A stretch of 64,000 nt of DNA from NCBI GenBank assembly GCA_029255685.2, contig CM055312.2:51060202-51124201 (forward strand), in the 5' to 3' direction. The position numbers were made by a program, and so were the translations under genes. Within the stretch, counting starts at the first letter, position 1. The number at the start of each line of letters is the position of its first letter. This stretch comes from Silene conica (Eukaryota; Streptophyta; Magnoliopsida; Caryophyllales; Caryophyllaceae). Below are positions 48,948-60,115 of the stretch, one piece after another. Under the pieces are notes generated by a model. It was not told the origin of the DNA and ran no database searches. It saw only the letters and a list, made by a program, of their open reading frames with translations.

Positions 48948-50518
48948 TGATGCCCGTCGTTGAGGGTACCAAAGATAAATTTATAATTCCTAAACTTAAA
49001 CTATAGATAGTGAAAGTCAGGGTCGAACCACAAGGAGGTGGGTAATGTTTATTGTTTGATGTTAATGTTTTAAGGTAACAATTTTGGGGGTTTGATTTGT
49101 TGTTTACTAAGTCTAAAGCAAAGATAAAAATAAAATAAGTAAATAAAGATGATAATAAAACAATAATAAAAGGGATGCTAGGATGTTTGGGTAATAAATA
49201 GCTAAGGCAATATAAATCCTAAGGTCAACATGTATTGCAGTCGCGTAAGGGGTGTAACATATCCTTTCGGTCTATGGTACCTAATAGCTCCTTTCGGCCT
49301 ATGCTATTAGTTCCTAGGTCTCACAATTATTGGGTGTCAACAATAAGGGTGATTCCTAAATCCTAGGTCACATACCTTTCAGTCTTGAGTAACCTAGCCG
49401 TCTTAAGGTGTAAACCAATGCCCTTCCCGTATCTCTCAATCTTGGGTAGGTCATTACTGACATCCTACAAGTCTCCTTTTGGTCTCATTGTAGGGTATTA
49501 TAGTCAACAAAGAAAGACGAAACAAGATTCATACGCGAGTGGGTCGACCGACCAGCTATTCCAGTCGGCCGACCACCGCCTTGGTCGACCGACCCATTAT
49601 TTGAGTCGGCCGACCACGGCTCTGCTACAAGTCGGTCTCGGAATTCTATTACCTATGCATATTCATCCCCTACATCCTAACATATGAAATTTAGCTACGC
49701 ATGATTACTAACACAATGATGAAAACGGGATTAAATATGGAAAACATAGTAAGTAATTATCTAAGCATGCAAGATTCAATAAAGCTTGTGAATTCTATCT
49801 TAACCGGATGCAATAATAATAAGAACAATAATAAAACTTAAATTAAGAGAATAATTACCAGAGACAGGATTAAGGCAGAAAAGGAACAAACTTTATTGAA
49901 TGCTTGAGAATTATTGAAAGATTACAAATAAACTAAAGACGGAGCAAAACTTTATTAGAAACTGAATGCTAAAACTCTCTATGATAAAACTGGATGTAAA
50001 ACCGAATGCCAAAACCCTAATCAAAAGATTAGCTTATATAGGGCAGAATTTAAGAGTTTCCTAAAGACTCCATACTTCTAATCTATTTCTGAAAACTGCT
50101 TCTGGGCTTCGCTGAAGTCGGTCGACCAGTTTGGTGGGTCGGTCGACCTCTTTTACGGGCTTAGGAGAATTCTGGCCTTTCTTTAAGATTCTGGACTTTT
50201 TAAACTTCAGGCCAGGTCGGCCGACCCATTTAGTAGGTCGGTCGACCCGTTTCCCCGTAGAAATTCTCCGGTTCTTCTTGATTTGACTTTTGGTACTTAA
50301 ATAATGACTCCAGTTGACTTTCCTTCGTTCCTTAATTATGCAAAAATCCCGAGGGCATGAATTTGGTGCAAAATCGTCCCTTTTCCGCATAAATCTGCAA
50401 AAGTGCATAAAAATACGAAAGTACACGATTGTTAGGAAATAAGGGCTAAAACATAGTAAATGAGCGACCAAATGCGTGTAAAAATAGATGAAAAACATCA
50501 TAAAATAGACACGCATCA
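48948..50518 (-). mobile_element. Ath-3 3' LTR
   Basis: 1571 bp, left edge TGATGCCCGTCGTTGAGGG, right edge GACACGCATCA. Nearly identical to the right LTR at 55538-57107, so the insertion is young. Motif copies: 49542, 49563, 49583, 49604 (steps 21, 20, 21), 50116/50137 and 50215/50236 (21 each). Confidence 0.92.
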
Positions 50519-52541
50519 AATTCCCCAAACCAAACCCTTGCTTGCCCTCAAGCAAGAAATAGACTCGATCTTAACTAATGGAACGATTTCAACCTCAGAG
50601 CGAAATTTACATGTAAGCCTAAACCAATGCCAAGTACAAAATGAGAAAGTATTTAAATCATGCAAACGAGTTGTAAGGTCGTCAAACTTGCAAACTGGAA
50701 ACTATATATACCATGGACTCTCGCGGCACGCTCGAGACACTCATGAAGCAAAGGGTGAGTATATGTAAAAGATAGAAAGAAGTAAATCTGTAGAGACACT
50801 CACCTAACTGCGACCCATGAAAACATGCCTGCAATCTAACATGAACAGAAATTCTACAACTATGTAAAACAAACCCATTAAGTGACTTGGATACATGCAA
50901 TCGAGGTAATGAAAGATATGTGAGGTAAAAGGTGCAAAGTGGTTAAGATGCTTTTGGATATGTGGGGTTAGTAGCCAAGCTAGTAAAACCGATTTCCAAC
51001 AACATAATTCACAACTTTTGATAATCAGAAGGTGCTCTTTTGTAGCACAACTTTCACATTATATATAAGAAAGGACTCCCAATTATTTTTGAATGAGGTA
51101 CGGGAGTGATAACACATAAAAGAAAGGGAATTTGGAACGAATTTTTTTGAATCTGATGTTGACGGCTGGTCGGCCGACCCATGAAGGAGGTCGGTCGACT
51201 TCGTTCCTGGAAGTTTTGATTTTTTCGTTTTTCTTTTCTTTCTTTTCCTTTTCTGGATTTTTCTGTTCTTTTTTTATCTTTCTTGCTTTCTTTATTTTTT
51301 TTCTCTTTTTGCTCAAGATAGCATACAAACCAAGATACCTCCAAATAAACCAAAGATCACAAATACTAGCTTGGAAGGGTAGGCTAAGTATGGGATGTAG
51401 TTTTGGGGGAATAAAAAGGCAATTTTGGCTATGTGAAGCTTATGGGTAAATATGAAAAAAGGGATCCCAAATGCACGTACCAAGACTCACAAAACGAGAA
51501 AGTAAAACAAGTATATAGTAATTCAAGTTCATGTTTATGCATATCGATGTAACATGTTCCAAGGGGAGTACTACTCATATCCTAGACAACTGGTTTAAGA
51601 ATGAAACCAGGAATAAGGCTCTAAAACTTAGAATGTATAGTAGGTTGCCAAGGTATAAGTCAAGTCTCAAGATATACAAATAGTTTGACAAAAACTCGTA
51701 GATATGCGAAAGACTCTTATACTAAAACAAGTTGACAAGTAAATGTAAAGGCATAGACATGTAAGATAGCTAAATCATCCTTGAAATACTTTCGTTCCGA
51801 CTCGACCTATATGCTAAAATAAACGTGCATTTTTTTTGTATTTTTGAAATTTTTTCATTTTTTTTTGTATTTTTCTTTTGTATATATAAGGAAAATAAAG
51901 AAAAGCAATGCAAGACAGAAATGCAGTAAACGTGTGACGGAATGCAATGCATGTGACACGAAACCATTCCCCAAACCAACCCGCACAATGTCCCCATTGT
52001 GCATTAGCCTAAGTAAAGGTTTCAGAAAATTTAAAGGAAAGATGCAAAAAAAAAAAAAAAACCTAAGGAAAAACTGGAAAGAAGTCACTGGATTAATAGA
52101 CGTATGAGAAAAACCTCCCCAAACCAGCGTAAGCTGGGAGGTTTTGGTGGCTAGCAGTGCCACTCAAGTACCTAAGACGGTTGCACGATTCCCGAGGAAG
52201 AAACGATCAGACTGTGACGGACGGGTAGGTCGACCGACCCCTATTTTAGGTCAACCGACCTTCCTGCAGACTACAGGAATTCCAACGTTACAGGGACTAG
52301 GTCGACCGACCCGTATGATAGGTCGGTCGACCCCTCTGCTGCACAACGGTCTTCGTTTCTTTGTCGAACCTGAAAAAGCAATATATATGCGCCCAACAAA
52401 TGCGCGAGATGCCAGAAACAAATCTAAAGTCTTAACTACGCAAGCATAACGGAAAAAGTTCTAAAACTACGAGCAAACCAAATTAAAAAAAAGTCTTAAA
52501 CAACAAAAGTAAATTGTCTTAAAAGCTGAAACTTGAAATAA
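50519..52541 (-). mobile_element. Ath-3 internal 3' noncoding region
   Basis: A minus-strand purine-rich tract (...TTTGGTTTGGGGAATT) next to the LTR is the likely polypurine tract. Two kilobases without a credible ORF follow up to the protease stop, with a pyrimidine-rich run at about 51220-51305 and 12-bp motif pairs at 51168/51189, 52228/52249 and 52300/52321. No reverse transcriptase or integrase is present. Confidence 0.78.
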
Positions 52542-53432
52542 CTATCCGCTAAAGATGCGGAATATATCCGACCACGGCTTTTGACGACATGCCGTGGTCT
52601 CCACAGTGTTTTCTTGAGTAGCAAAACACATCTTCTTTCCGCCGCAAAGCATATGCGACGAACTCTCCTCTTGAGCTTGTCTCCTCTTTTTCTTTTCCTC
52701 CCGATCTACAACATCTGGGTCTTCATCTTCTTTGTAGCTCAAGAATCCCATTCCCCCTCTCTGCACTGTGACTTCCTTTATTTTGGGTTTCCCCAAACCA
52801 ATTCCTGCATTAGTCACAATAGAAGTATCCTCCATATTGCTCCCAATCTGGGGCGGAGGTGTAAAAACAGATACAGGAGTAGGCAATAAAGTAGGAGAAG
52901 TAGTGATGACCTTATACTTCTTTTCAGAAGTAATAGCATTACAAGTGATGGGGGTCATAGCATCCTTCTTCCTGTAAGATAGGCCATAGATAATGGAATG
53001 CTTTCCTACTTTGAAGGTCAAAGTCCCAGTGCCTACATCTATGATGGCTCCCACAGTGTGGAGGAAGGGTCTTCCTAGTATTATAGGTATATGGGCATCC
53101 TCTGGGATGTCCAAAACTACGAAGTCAACTGGGAAGAAAAACCTGTCTATACGCACAAGGATGTTTTCCAACACCCCTATGGGTTCCATAGATGTACGGT
53201 CTGCCATCTGGACAGTCATGCTGGTCACTGCAAAATTGGTCATTCCTAGTTTTAGGGCAACACTTAGGGGCATGACACTTATACTAGCTCCTAAGTCGCA
53301 TAAAGCCTTTTTTACAGGAAAGGTTCCTATATTGCAGGGGACAGAAAAACTACCAGGATCATCGAGTTTGTGAGGGGCAATAACATGTGATAAAAAAACT
53401 AGATGACTCTTCAGTGAGAGCCACCGACTCAA
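52542..53432 (-). pseudogene. Ath-3 aspartic protease (gag-pro 3' part)
   Basis: A 296-codon minus-strand frame; the nominal start is in the shadow of gag and real homology starts near 'KLDDPGSFSVPC'. The active-site block is 'CDLGASISVMP', the standard Athila/Tat form of D[ST]G, and 'IPIILGRPFLHTVGAIIDV' is the C-terminal protease motif; both are intact. A variable acidic/basic tail follows and ends 'ACRQKPWSDIFRIFSG'. It overlaps gag by 74 bp in another frame; a run of seven A on the plus strand near 53393-53399 lies in the overlap and is the likely site of a one-base slip that split an originally single gag-pro frame. No pol follows. Confidence 0.85.
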
Positions 53433-55416
53433 CCTTATCTAAAGACCTCTTCCTTGACAAGAGCTGTCTCATAAACTTAAGATATGAAGGAACCTGTTGG
53501 ACTAATTCTAGAAACGGAACTTGAACATTTAATGAACGAATTACGTCTTTGAATTTGTCAAAAGATACCTGGTCCTTCGAAGGTATGAGTCTTTCTGGGA
53601 AATGAGGGGCTGAAGAGTCGGTGTTTGCAGCCCTTTTCAGAAACCTGGGGGTCTTATCACCCCGGAAAAGAAAATCCCTTAAATTGTTCGGCAATTCGGG
53701 ACGAAAAGGGGCATCTCCCTCCCCATCGGTGGTCGGTCGACCCTCTTCCTCGGTCGGTCGACCACTTTCCTGTACAGCGAGATTTTTCGGATTCTGCTCA
53801 GAGGTCGGTCGACCTGGCTCCTGGGTCGGTCGACCTTCCTCGCTGTTACTCAGCTGTTTTTCTTTTTCGCCTCCCACTTTAGCTCCGCTTCGTAGGGATA
53901 TGATATTTAAAGTCTTTTTTTTCTTGTCCGTCTTGGTCAGAAGTTGACCTGGGGCCCTAGTATCGTTCTTGCCCGCAATTTGAGCAATCTGAGATTCTAA
54001 CATCTTCATCCCTGCCTCTCTAGCCTGAGATTCCTTCTGAACCAACCCAATAAGATTTTGGATAAGAGTGTCTGTGTTGGGTGGTGGATTTGAAGGAGGT
54101 TGAGGGTTGAAGGGTGGTTTTTGGAAACCTTGCTTATGTGGGGGAATGTATGTGGAATTTTGTTGAGGTTGCATGTGTTGTGGATTGAGAACATTCTGGC
54201 TTGTCCATCTCATGTTGGGATGGACATTATTATTATTTAGGTCATAAAAATTGTTCCCACGATAGTGTTGGAAAGCGGCACATGTCTCATTGGATGAAGT
54301 ACAGAATTTTGACACGTGCCCTTCTCCACCACACCTTTCACAAGCAAAGGGTCCGTCTTGAACGGCATTCACCTGATAAATACCTCCCTTGCTCCCACTT
54401 CCTAGATCGAACTTTCCTCCAGCCTCTAGTTTCTCCAACTTGGTCGTCAACGCCTCAATAGCTGTCAGGTTATATTCAGCTTTCCTTTGATTGCCTCGGG
54501 AAGTTCCATGTTCAGCACGGTGTACAGCAACATCCTCTATCAATTTGAGACCCTTAGTCTCTCCTGAATTGTACTGGAATCTCCCATTGGCTGCAGCATC
54601 TAAATAAGCCCTGTTGTCATCATAGAGACCATTGTAGAACTGGTTACAAAGAAACCATTGTTCGAATCCGTGGTGTGGTATGGATCGAACAAGTCTCTTG
54701 AACCTGTCCCACGCCTCACTAAAATCCTCATTGGGGCCCTGCTTAAAATTTGTGATATGCGGCCTCAAAGCATTAGTCTTGGATGCAGAATAGTATTTCC
54801 TGTAGAATGCTAAGGCTAGGGTATTCCAATCTGTGACTCCCGCAGCAGTGCGGTCCAAGTCTATGTACCATTCCCTTGCAGCGTCCCTAAGAGAGAAGAT
54901 AAACATGGTCTGCTTAATCTGGTCCTGTGTCACTCCTTCTGGGGGTGCAATAGAGCATATGTAATCTGTGAAGATTTCAATATGCTTTGCAGCATCCTCA
55001 TTGGCCGAGCTTCCAAATTGGTTTCTTTCAACCATAGTAATATAGGCAGGCTTGGCCTCGAATGGCTTCCCAGTACCTGCAGGTAAAGTAAACCCTTTGT
55101 ATAGGTCCTTTGCCTGAGGCATGGAGTTACTGGCAATACTAGCTTCCTCAGTCATGTTTTCTTCTTCTTTCGGAAAAACTGGAAAGTAGGTGAAAGGTGG
55201 TGTTTTTGGTGAAGGTGGATTGTTGGGTGAATTTGGTTGTGAAGTTGGTGTTTTTGGTGAAGATGGTAATGATGGTTGTTCAAAGATGTCTTCTTGGAAT
55301 AAGGAAGATGGTGAACCTCCTTCCTGATTCGCTAGAAGCTGCTTCCTTCTTTCTCTTAGAGTCCTCTCAAGCTCGTGGTGAAGTGGTAGGAGTTCTCCTT
55401 GAACTGACATGCGCAT
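53359..55416 (-). CDS. Ath-3 gag, Athila-like
   Basis: 685 codons. Residues 1-100 are charged and Pro/Ser-rich; 130-265 form the retrotrans_gag domain ('FIFSLRDAAREWYIDL', 'FKQGPNEDFSEAWDRFKRLV', 'QFYNGLYDDNRAYLDAAANG'), typical of Athila/Tat gag; 359-372 is one CX2CX4HX4C zinc knuckle ('CERCGGEGHVSKFC'). Residues about 527-562 contain four 'GRPT' repeats produced by in-frame copies of the element's 12-bp DNA motif. The C-terminal 'SSFFITCYCPSQTR' is out-of-frame text after the slip into the protease frame. The ATG at 55416 is about 100 bp from the primer-binding site and is reasonable. Confidence 0.85.
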   Translation of the reverse strand: MRMSVQGELLPLHHELERTLRERRKQLLANQEGGSPSSLFQEDIFEQPSLPSSPKTPTSQPNSPNNPPSPKTPPFTYFPVFPKEEENMTEEASIASNSMPQAKDLYKGFTLPAGTGKPFEAKPAYITMVERNQFGSSANEDAAKHIEIFTDYICSIAPPEGVTQDQIKQTMFIFSLRDAAREWYIDLDRTAAGVTDWNTLALAFYRKYYSASKTNALRPHITNFKQGPNEDFSEAWDRFKRLVRSIPHHGFEQWFLCNQFYNGLYDDNRAYLDAAANGRFQYNSGETKGLKLIEDVAVHRAEHGTSRGNQRKAEYNLTAIEALTTKLEKLEAGGKFDLGSGSKGGIYQVNAVQDGPFACERCGGEGHVSKFCTSSNETCAAFQHYRGNNFYDLNNNNVHPNMRWTSQNVLNPQHMQPQQNSTYIPPHKQGFQKPPFNPQPPSNPPPNTDTLIQNLIGLVQKESQAREAGMKMLESQIAQIAGKNDTRAPGQLLTKTDKKKKTLNIISLRSGAKVGGEKEKQLSNSEEGRPTQEPGRPTSEQNPKNLAVQESGRPTEEEGRPTTDGEGDAPFRPELPNNLRDFLFRGDKTPRFLKRAANTDSSAPHFPERLIPSKDQVSFDKFKDVIRSLNVQVPFLELVQQVPSYLKFMRQLLSRKRSLDKVESVALTEESSSFFITCYCPSQTR
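53731..53835. repeat. Four exact GGTCGGTCGACC motifs inside gag coding sequence
   Basis: Exact copies start at 53731, 53752, 53803 and 53824: two pairs, each with 21-bp spacing, and 51 bp between the pairs. All distances are multiples of three, so every copy encodes Gly-Arg-Pro-Thr on the minus strand. Confidence 0.95.
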
Positions 55417-55514
55417 AAGATGGAAACTACAAGAAAAAGGTGAGAAGGTTTAAGGAACAAAAGTTCCTTAAACAAAGATAAACAAAAACAAAAACAATAA
55501 ACACTAGCGTCACC

Positions 55515-55532
55515 TCCCCGGCAACGGCGCCA
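55515..55532 (-). other. tRNA-Asp primer-binding site, Ath-3
   Basis: The plus strand reads TCCCCGGCAACGGCGCCA, the 3' end of plant tRNA-Asp including the A of CCA; the minus strand is its complement, 5 bp from the LTR. This is the primer site known for Athila-type elements. Confidence 0.92.
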
Positions 55533-55537
55533 AAATT

Positions 55538-57107
55538 TGATGCCCGTCGTTGAGGGTACCAAAGATAAATTTATGATTCCTAAACTTAAACTATAGATAG
55601 TGAAAGTCAGGGTCGAACCACAAGGAGGTGGGGAATGTTTATTGTTTGATGTTAATGTTTTAAGGTAACAATTTTGGGGGTTTGATTTGTTGTTTACTAA
55701 GTCTAAAGCAAAGATAAAAATAAAATAAGTAAATAAAGATGATAATAAAACAATAATAAAAGGGATGCTAGGATGTTTGGGTAATAAATAGCTAAGGCAA
55801 TATAAATCCTAAGGTCAACATGTATTGCAGTCGCGTAAGGGGTGTAACATATCCTTTAGGTCTATGGTACCTAATAGCTCCTTTCGGCCTATGCTATTAG
55901 TTCCTAGGTCTCACAATTATTGGGTGTCAACAATAAGGGTGATTCCTAAATCCTAGGTCACATACCTTTCAGTCTTGAGTAACCTAGCCGTCTTAAGGTG
56001 TAAACCAATGCCCTTCCCGTATCTCTCAATCTTGGGTAGGTCATTACTAACATCCTACAAGTCTCCTTTTGGTCTCATTGTAGGGTATTATAGTCAACAA
56101 AGAAAGACGAAACAGGATTCATACGCGAGTGAGTCGACCGACCAGCTATTCCAGTCGCCGACCACCGCCTTGGTCGACCGACCCATTATTTGAGTCGGCC
56201 GACCACGGCTCTGCTACAAGTCGGTCTCGGAATTCTATTACCTATGCATATTCATCCCCTACATCCTAACATATGAAATTTAGCTACGCATGATTACTAA
56301 CACAATGATGAAAACGGGATTAAATATGGAAAACATAGTAAGTAATAATCTAAGCATGCAAGATTCAATAAAGCTTGGGAATTCTATCTTAACCGGATGC
56401 AATAATAATAAGAATAATAATAAAACTTAAATTAAGAAAATAATTACCAGAGACAGGATTAAGGCAGAAAAGGAACAAACTTTATTGAATGCTTCAGAAT
56501 TATTGAAAGATTACAAATAAACTAAAGACGGAGCAAAACTTCATTAGAAACTGAATGCTAAAACTCTCTATGATAAAACTGGATGTAAAACCGAATGCCA
56601 AAACCCTAATCAAAAGATTAGCTTATATAGGGCAGAATTTAAGAGTTTCCTAAAGACTCCATACTTCTAATCTATTTCCGAAAACTGCTTCTGGGCTTCG
56701 CTGAGGTCGGTCGACCAGTTTGGTGGGTCGGTCAACCTCTTTTACGGGCTTAGGAGAATTCTGGCCTTTCTTTAAGATTCTGGACTTTTTAAACTTCAGG
56801 CCAGGTCGGCCGACTCATTTAGTAGGTCGGTCGACCCGTTTCCCCGTAGAAATTCTCCGGTTCTTCTTGATTTGACTTTTGGTACTTAAATAATGACTCC
56901 AGTTGACTTTCCTTCGTTCCTTAATTATGCAAAAATCCCGAGGGCATGAATTTGGTGCAAAATCGTCCCTTTTCCGCATAAATCTACAAAAGTGCATAAA
57001 AATACGAAAGTACACGATTGTTGGGAAATAAGGGCTAAAACATAGTAAATGAGCGACCAAATGCGTGTAAAAATAGATGAGAAACATCATAAAATAGACA
57101 CGCATCA
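55538..57107 (-). mobile_element. Ath-3 5' LTR
   Basis: 1570 bp, almost identical to 48948-50518, with motif copies at 56132/56153, 56705/56726 and about 56804/56825. One CGGCC has lost a base (56153) and one GTCGACC has become GTCAACC (56726), yet the spacing is kept. Confidence 0.92.
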
Positions 57108-57858
57108 AATTCCCCAAACCAAACCCTTGCTTGCCCTCAAGCAAGAAATAGACTCGATCTTAACTAATGGAACGATTTCAACCTCAGAGCGAAATTTACA
57201 TGTAAGCCTAAACCAATGCCAAGTACAAAATGAGAAAGTATTTAAATCATGCAAACGAGTTGTAAGGTCGTCAAACTTGCAAACTGGAAACTATAGAGAC
57301 TTATACCATGGACTCTCGCGACACGCTCGAGACACTCATGAAGCAAAGGGTGAGTATATGTAAAAGATAGAAAGAAGTAAATCTGTAGAGACACTCACCT
57401 AACTGCGACCCATGAAAACATGCCTGCAATCTAACATGAACAGAAATTCTACAACTATGTAAAACAAACCCATTAAGTGACTTGGATACATATAATCGAG
57501 GTAATGAAAGATATGTGAGGTAAAAGGTGCAAAGTGGTTACGATGCTTTTGGATATGTGGGGTTAGTAGCCAAGCTAGTAAAACCGATTTCCAACAACAT
57601 AATTCACAACTTTTGATAATCAGAAGGTGCTCTTTTGTAGCACAACTTTCACATTATATATAAGAAAGGACTCCCAATTATTTTTGAATGAGGTACGGGA
57701 GTGATAACACATAAAAGAAAGGGAATTTGGAACGAATTTTTTTGAATCTGATGTTGACGGCTGGTCGGCCGACCCATGAAGGAGGTCGGTCGACTTCGTT
57801 CCTGGAAGTTTTGATTTTTTCGTTTTTCTTTTCTTTCTTTTCCTTTTCTGGATTTTTC
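57108..57858 (-). mobile_element. Extra Ath-3 internal segment beyond the 5' LTR
   Basis: Outside the 5' LTR, where flanking target DNA should begin, there are 750 bp nearly identical to 50519-51263, the 3' internal region including the polypurine tract and the 51168/51189 motif pair (here 57763/57784). It stops at CTGGATTTTTC. This is the start of a second, truncated unit in tandem with the first. Confidence 0.88.
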
Positions 57859-59323
57859 GATATATTATGCATATTAAACGGCTATTTTACGAAATAAATG
57901 GTGTATTTCGAAAATATTTAATTTTAAGGATCTGAATTTTTTTTGAAAATTTTCAGTATGTTCAAAATTTTGAATTTTGAATTTTCGAAATTTTTATGAC
58001 TCGTTTGATTATTTTAATGCTATTTCCCGTAAAACCGATTAAAACCGAACAATATTAAAATAAAAGTTAAGTTAATTTTCGAAATTAAGTAAGACTAAAT
58101 TTTGAATCGTAAAATGTGTTAGGAAACTTAACTATATCATGAATAATGATTCATAGAGTGATTAGTGATTTTAAAATTGTTTAAATCACGTTATTCCATA
58201 AAACCGTGTTATTACGAATAACGATATTTAAAACGTGTTTAAATAGGACGATTTGGCTTACGTTTTGCATTTTACATAAGCATTGCATATTTAATTACTG
58301 TTTATGAATGTCATAATTTTATTTACGTAATTTTGAATTATGTAATTTACTTAGTATGGCCTTAGATTTTAATCGATATTTCCCGTAATGTAAGGGTTTA
58401 TCGATTCGGTTGTAATTTAATGTGATCTCGTATCACTTTATTTTATTGTTTTATTTTATTTTATAATGTATAAAATAGATAGAAAATTTGTAATTATTTG
58501 TAATTCCGGAGATCCTTGAAGACGGTGCCATGTCGGAAAGGAGTTCCGACCAAGACGGAGTTTGCCTTGGGATGCGTGCCGCGTGTGAAGTTCAAGGGAC
58601 CAAAGGAGTTGGTTTCCGAATTTGTAATTTACTTTATTTTCTATTTTAGGAAAGGCCATACTAGGGTTTTATTTATGCTTTTAAGTTTTTATGCTTTTAT
58701 TTATGCTTATCATGTTTGTATGCATAGCCAAATCGTCATTCACATCATGCATTTCATCGATTTTATCGACCGTGTCAATTAAATTATCGATAATTCACCG
58801 ACTTAGTTCACTTAAAGGAGATAGATAATAAATTGACAAGATCTCTTACGTTATTTAAAAATCGAGACATAGCCTTACCAAAAAGTAAAGAACCCGCGAA
58901 GGATCTTCTTCATAAGGGAGTAGGCTCGGCTAAACCGGGGTGCAAACCTTATTATGTTCGTGAAGTGGGGTAATATGATTACGTTCTCGAAATTTGGTTG
59001 ATCTCGACGAAGGTATTCGAGCCACCGTAGTGGTAATAAGTTCGGGCTAAGATAAGAATTAGTGTAATTTTATCGACCGAGAGTTCTAAAAGTAGAATTG
59101 ATTAAGGAGTTAATCTACCGAGTCATATTAATGAGGGATGTATCAGCTAAACCGTGCCCGAGTTAGTGTGTATTTGGGTCTCGGGATCATTTACTTAATT
59201 GGGTAAGAGATCATTAAGTAGATGCTTAACTTGTTTAAAATTTACAAGTTTAATTATTAAAACGATAATTGTGTTTTAATTCCTTATTTTCATTTGTAGT
59301 TCATTTTCGACTTTCAATCATCA
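57859..59323 (+). mobile_element. Copia-D leader, second part
   Basis: Leader resumes, homologous in reverse to about 38050-39470 of Copia-C. About 350-400 bp of leader present in Copia-C is missing at the Ath-3 junction, so a deletion removed the right end of Ath-3 together with adjacent leader. No ORF called. Confidence 0.7.
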
Positions 59324-60115
59324 ATGGCAAATAACGCTCAACCACTCTCACACCACGTCTCTTGGCTCCAATCTTTCATGAATCGTTGCAAGCTTGGGAA
59401 GCAAGGCACTAATTTTAAAGATTGGGAAACTCAGTTACTAATAGCTGCGGAAGGTGACAATAAGATTTGTTTCCTTGCCGAAGCTGCTCCTCCTGTTCCT
59501 ACTGCTCATTCCACGATTGCGACTCGTGAGGCCTATGAAGCCTATATGAAGGAGTCAAATATTCTTAGGGACATACTCATTTTCTCTTTGGAGCCGGATC
59601 CCCAAGAAAGGATGATTATGCTTAGCACGGCAAATGAGATTTACACCAAGCTTAAGAATATGTTTTCTCAAACTCCTAGGATGTTGCTTCATGAAGTAAT
59701 TTCTGCATGGTTTGACCCAAATTCGTATAGGGGTCAATTTACGAGTTCTCATGTGATTAAGTCGGTTGTTCCATCTGAAATCTTGCAAAATCAAAGGGTG
59801 CAAGCTCCTGACTATGTCATAATAGATCGAATTCTTCGCTTCCTTGATATGCCTTCACGGGCAGAGAGGGAGTTTGGACTTATTCGAAGTACCAAGAAGA
59901 ATACGCTTAATCTTGAGAATAGGAGCAAAAGGAAGCATAAAAGGAGAAATAGTAAAGGAAAAGGTAAAATGGCATCCATGACCACATCATCTTCAAAGGT
60001 TGAAGATAAGTGCCATTATTGCATGAAGATGGGGCATTGGAAACGTAATTATGCAATGTATTTGGCCGACCTAAAGCTTGAAAAGTTCACACTTTTGGTA
60101 ATAATTCTTATTTAA
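59324..60115 (+). CDS. Copia-D gag, degenerate
   Basis: A 263-codon frame, shorter than the 302 of Copia-C. The N-terminal half aligns well ('HVSWLQSFMNRCKLGKQG', 'REAYEAYMKESNILRDILIFSLEPD'), the middle is diverged, and about 40 residues including the 'LDELHKMLVQAE' block are missing around residue 180. The zinc knuckle at residues 230-243 has lost its last Cys (Tyr). The frame is open but the product would probably not package RNA. No pol follows. Confidence 0.78.
   Translation: MANNAQPLSHHVSWLQSFMNRCKLGKQGTNFKDWETQLLIAAEGDNKICFLAEAAPPVPTAHSTIATREAYEAYMKESNILRDILIFSLEPDPQERMIMLSTANEIYTKLKNMFSQTPRMLLHEVISAWFDPNSYRGQFTSSHVIKSVVPSEILQNQRVQAPDYVIIDRILRFLDMPSRAEREFGLIRSTKKNTLNLENRSKRKHKRRNSKGKGKMASMTTSSSKVEDKCHYCMKMGHWKRNYAMYLADLKLEKFTLLVIILI

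Noticed and set aside
48948-51263. Ath-3 LTR taken as 2.3 kb because homology with the right side continues past 50518
   Set aside because: Ath-2 shows a target duplication exactly at the TGATGCGTG boundary, and the purine-rich tract beside it fits an LTR of 1.57 kb; the extra homology is better explained as a tandem unit.
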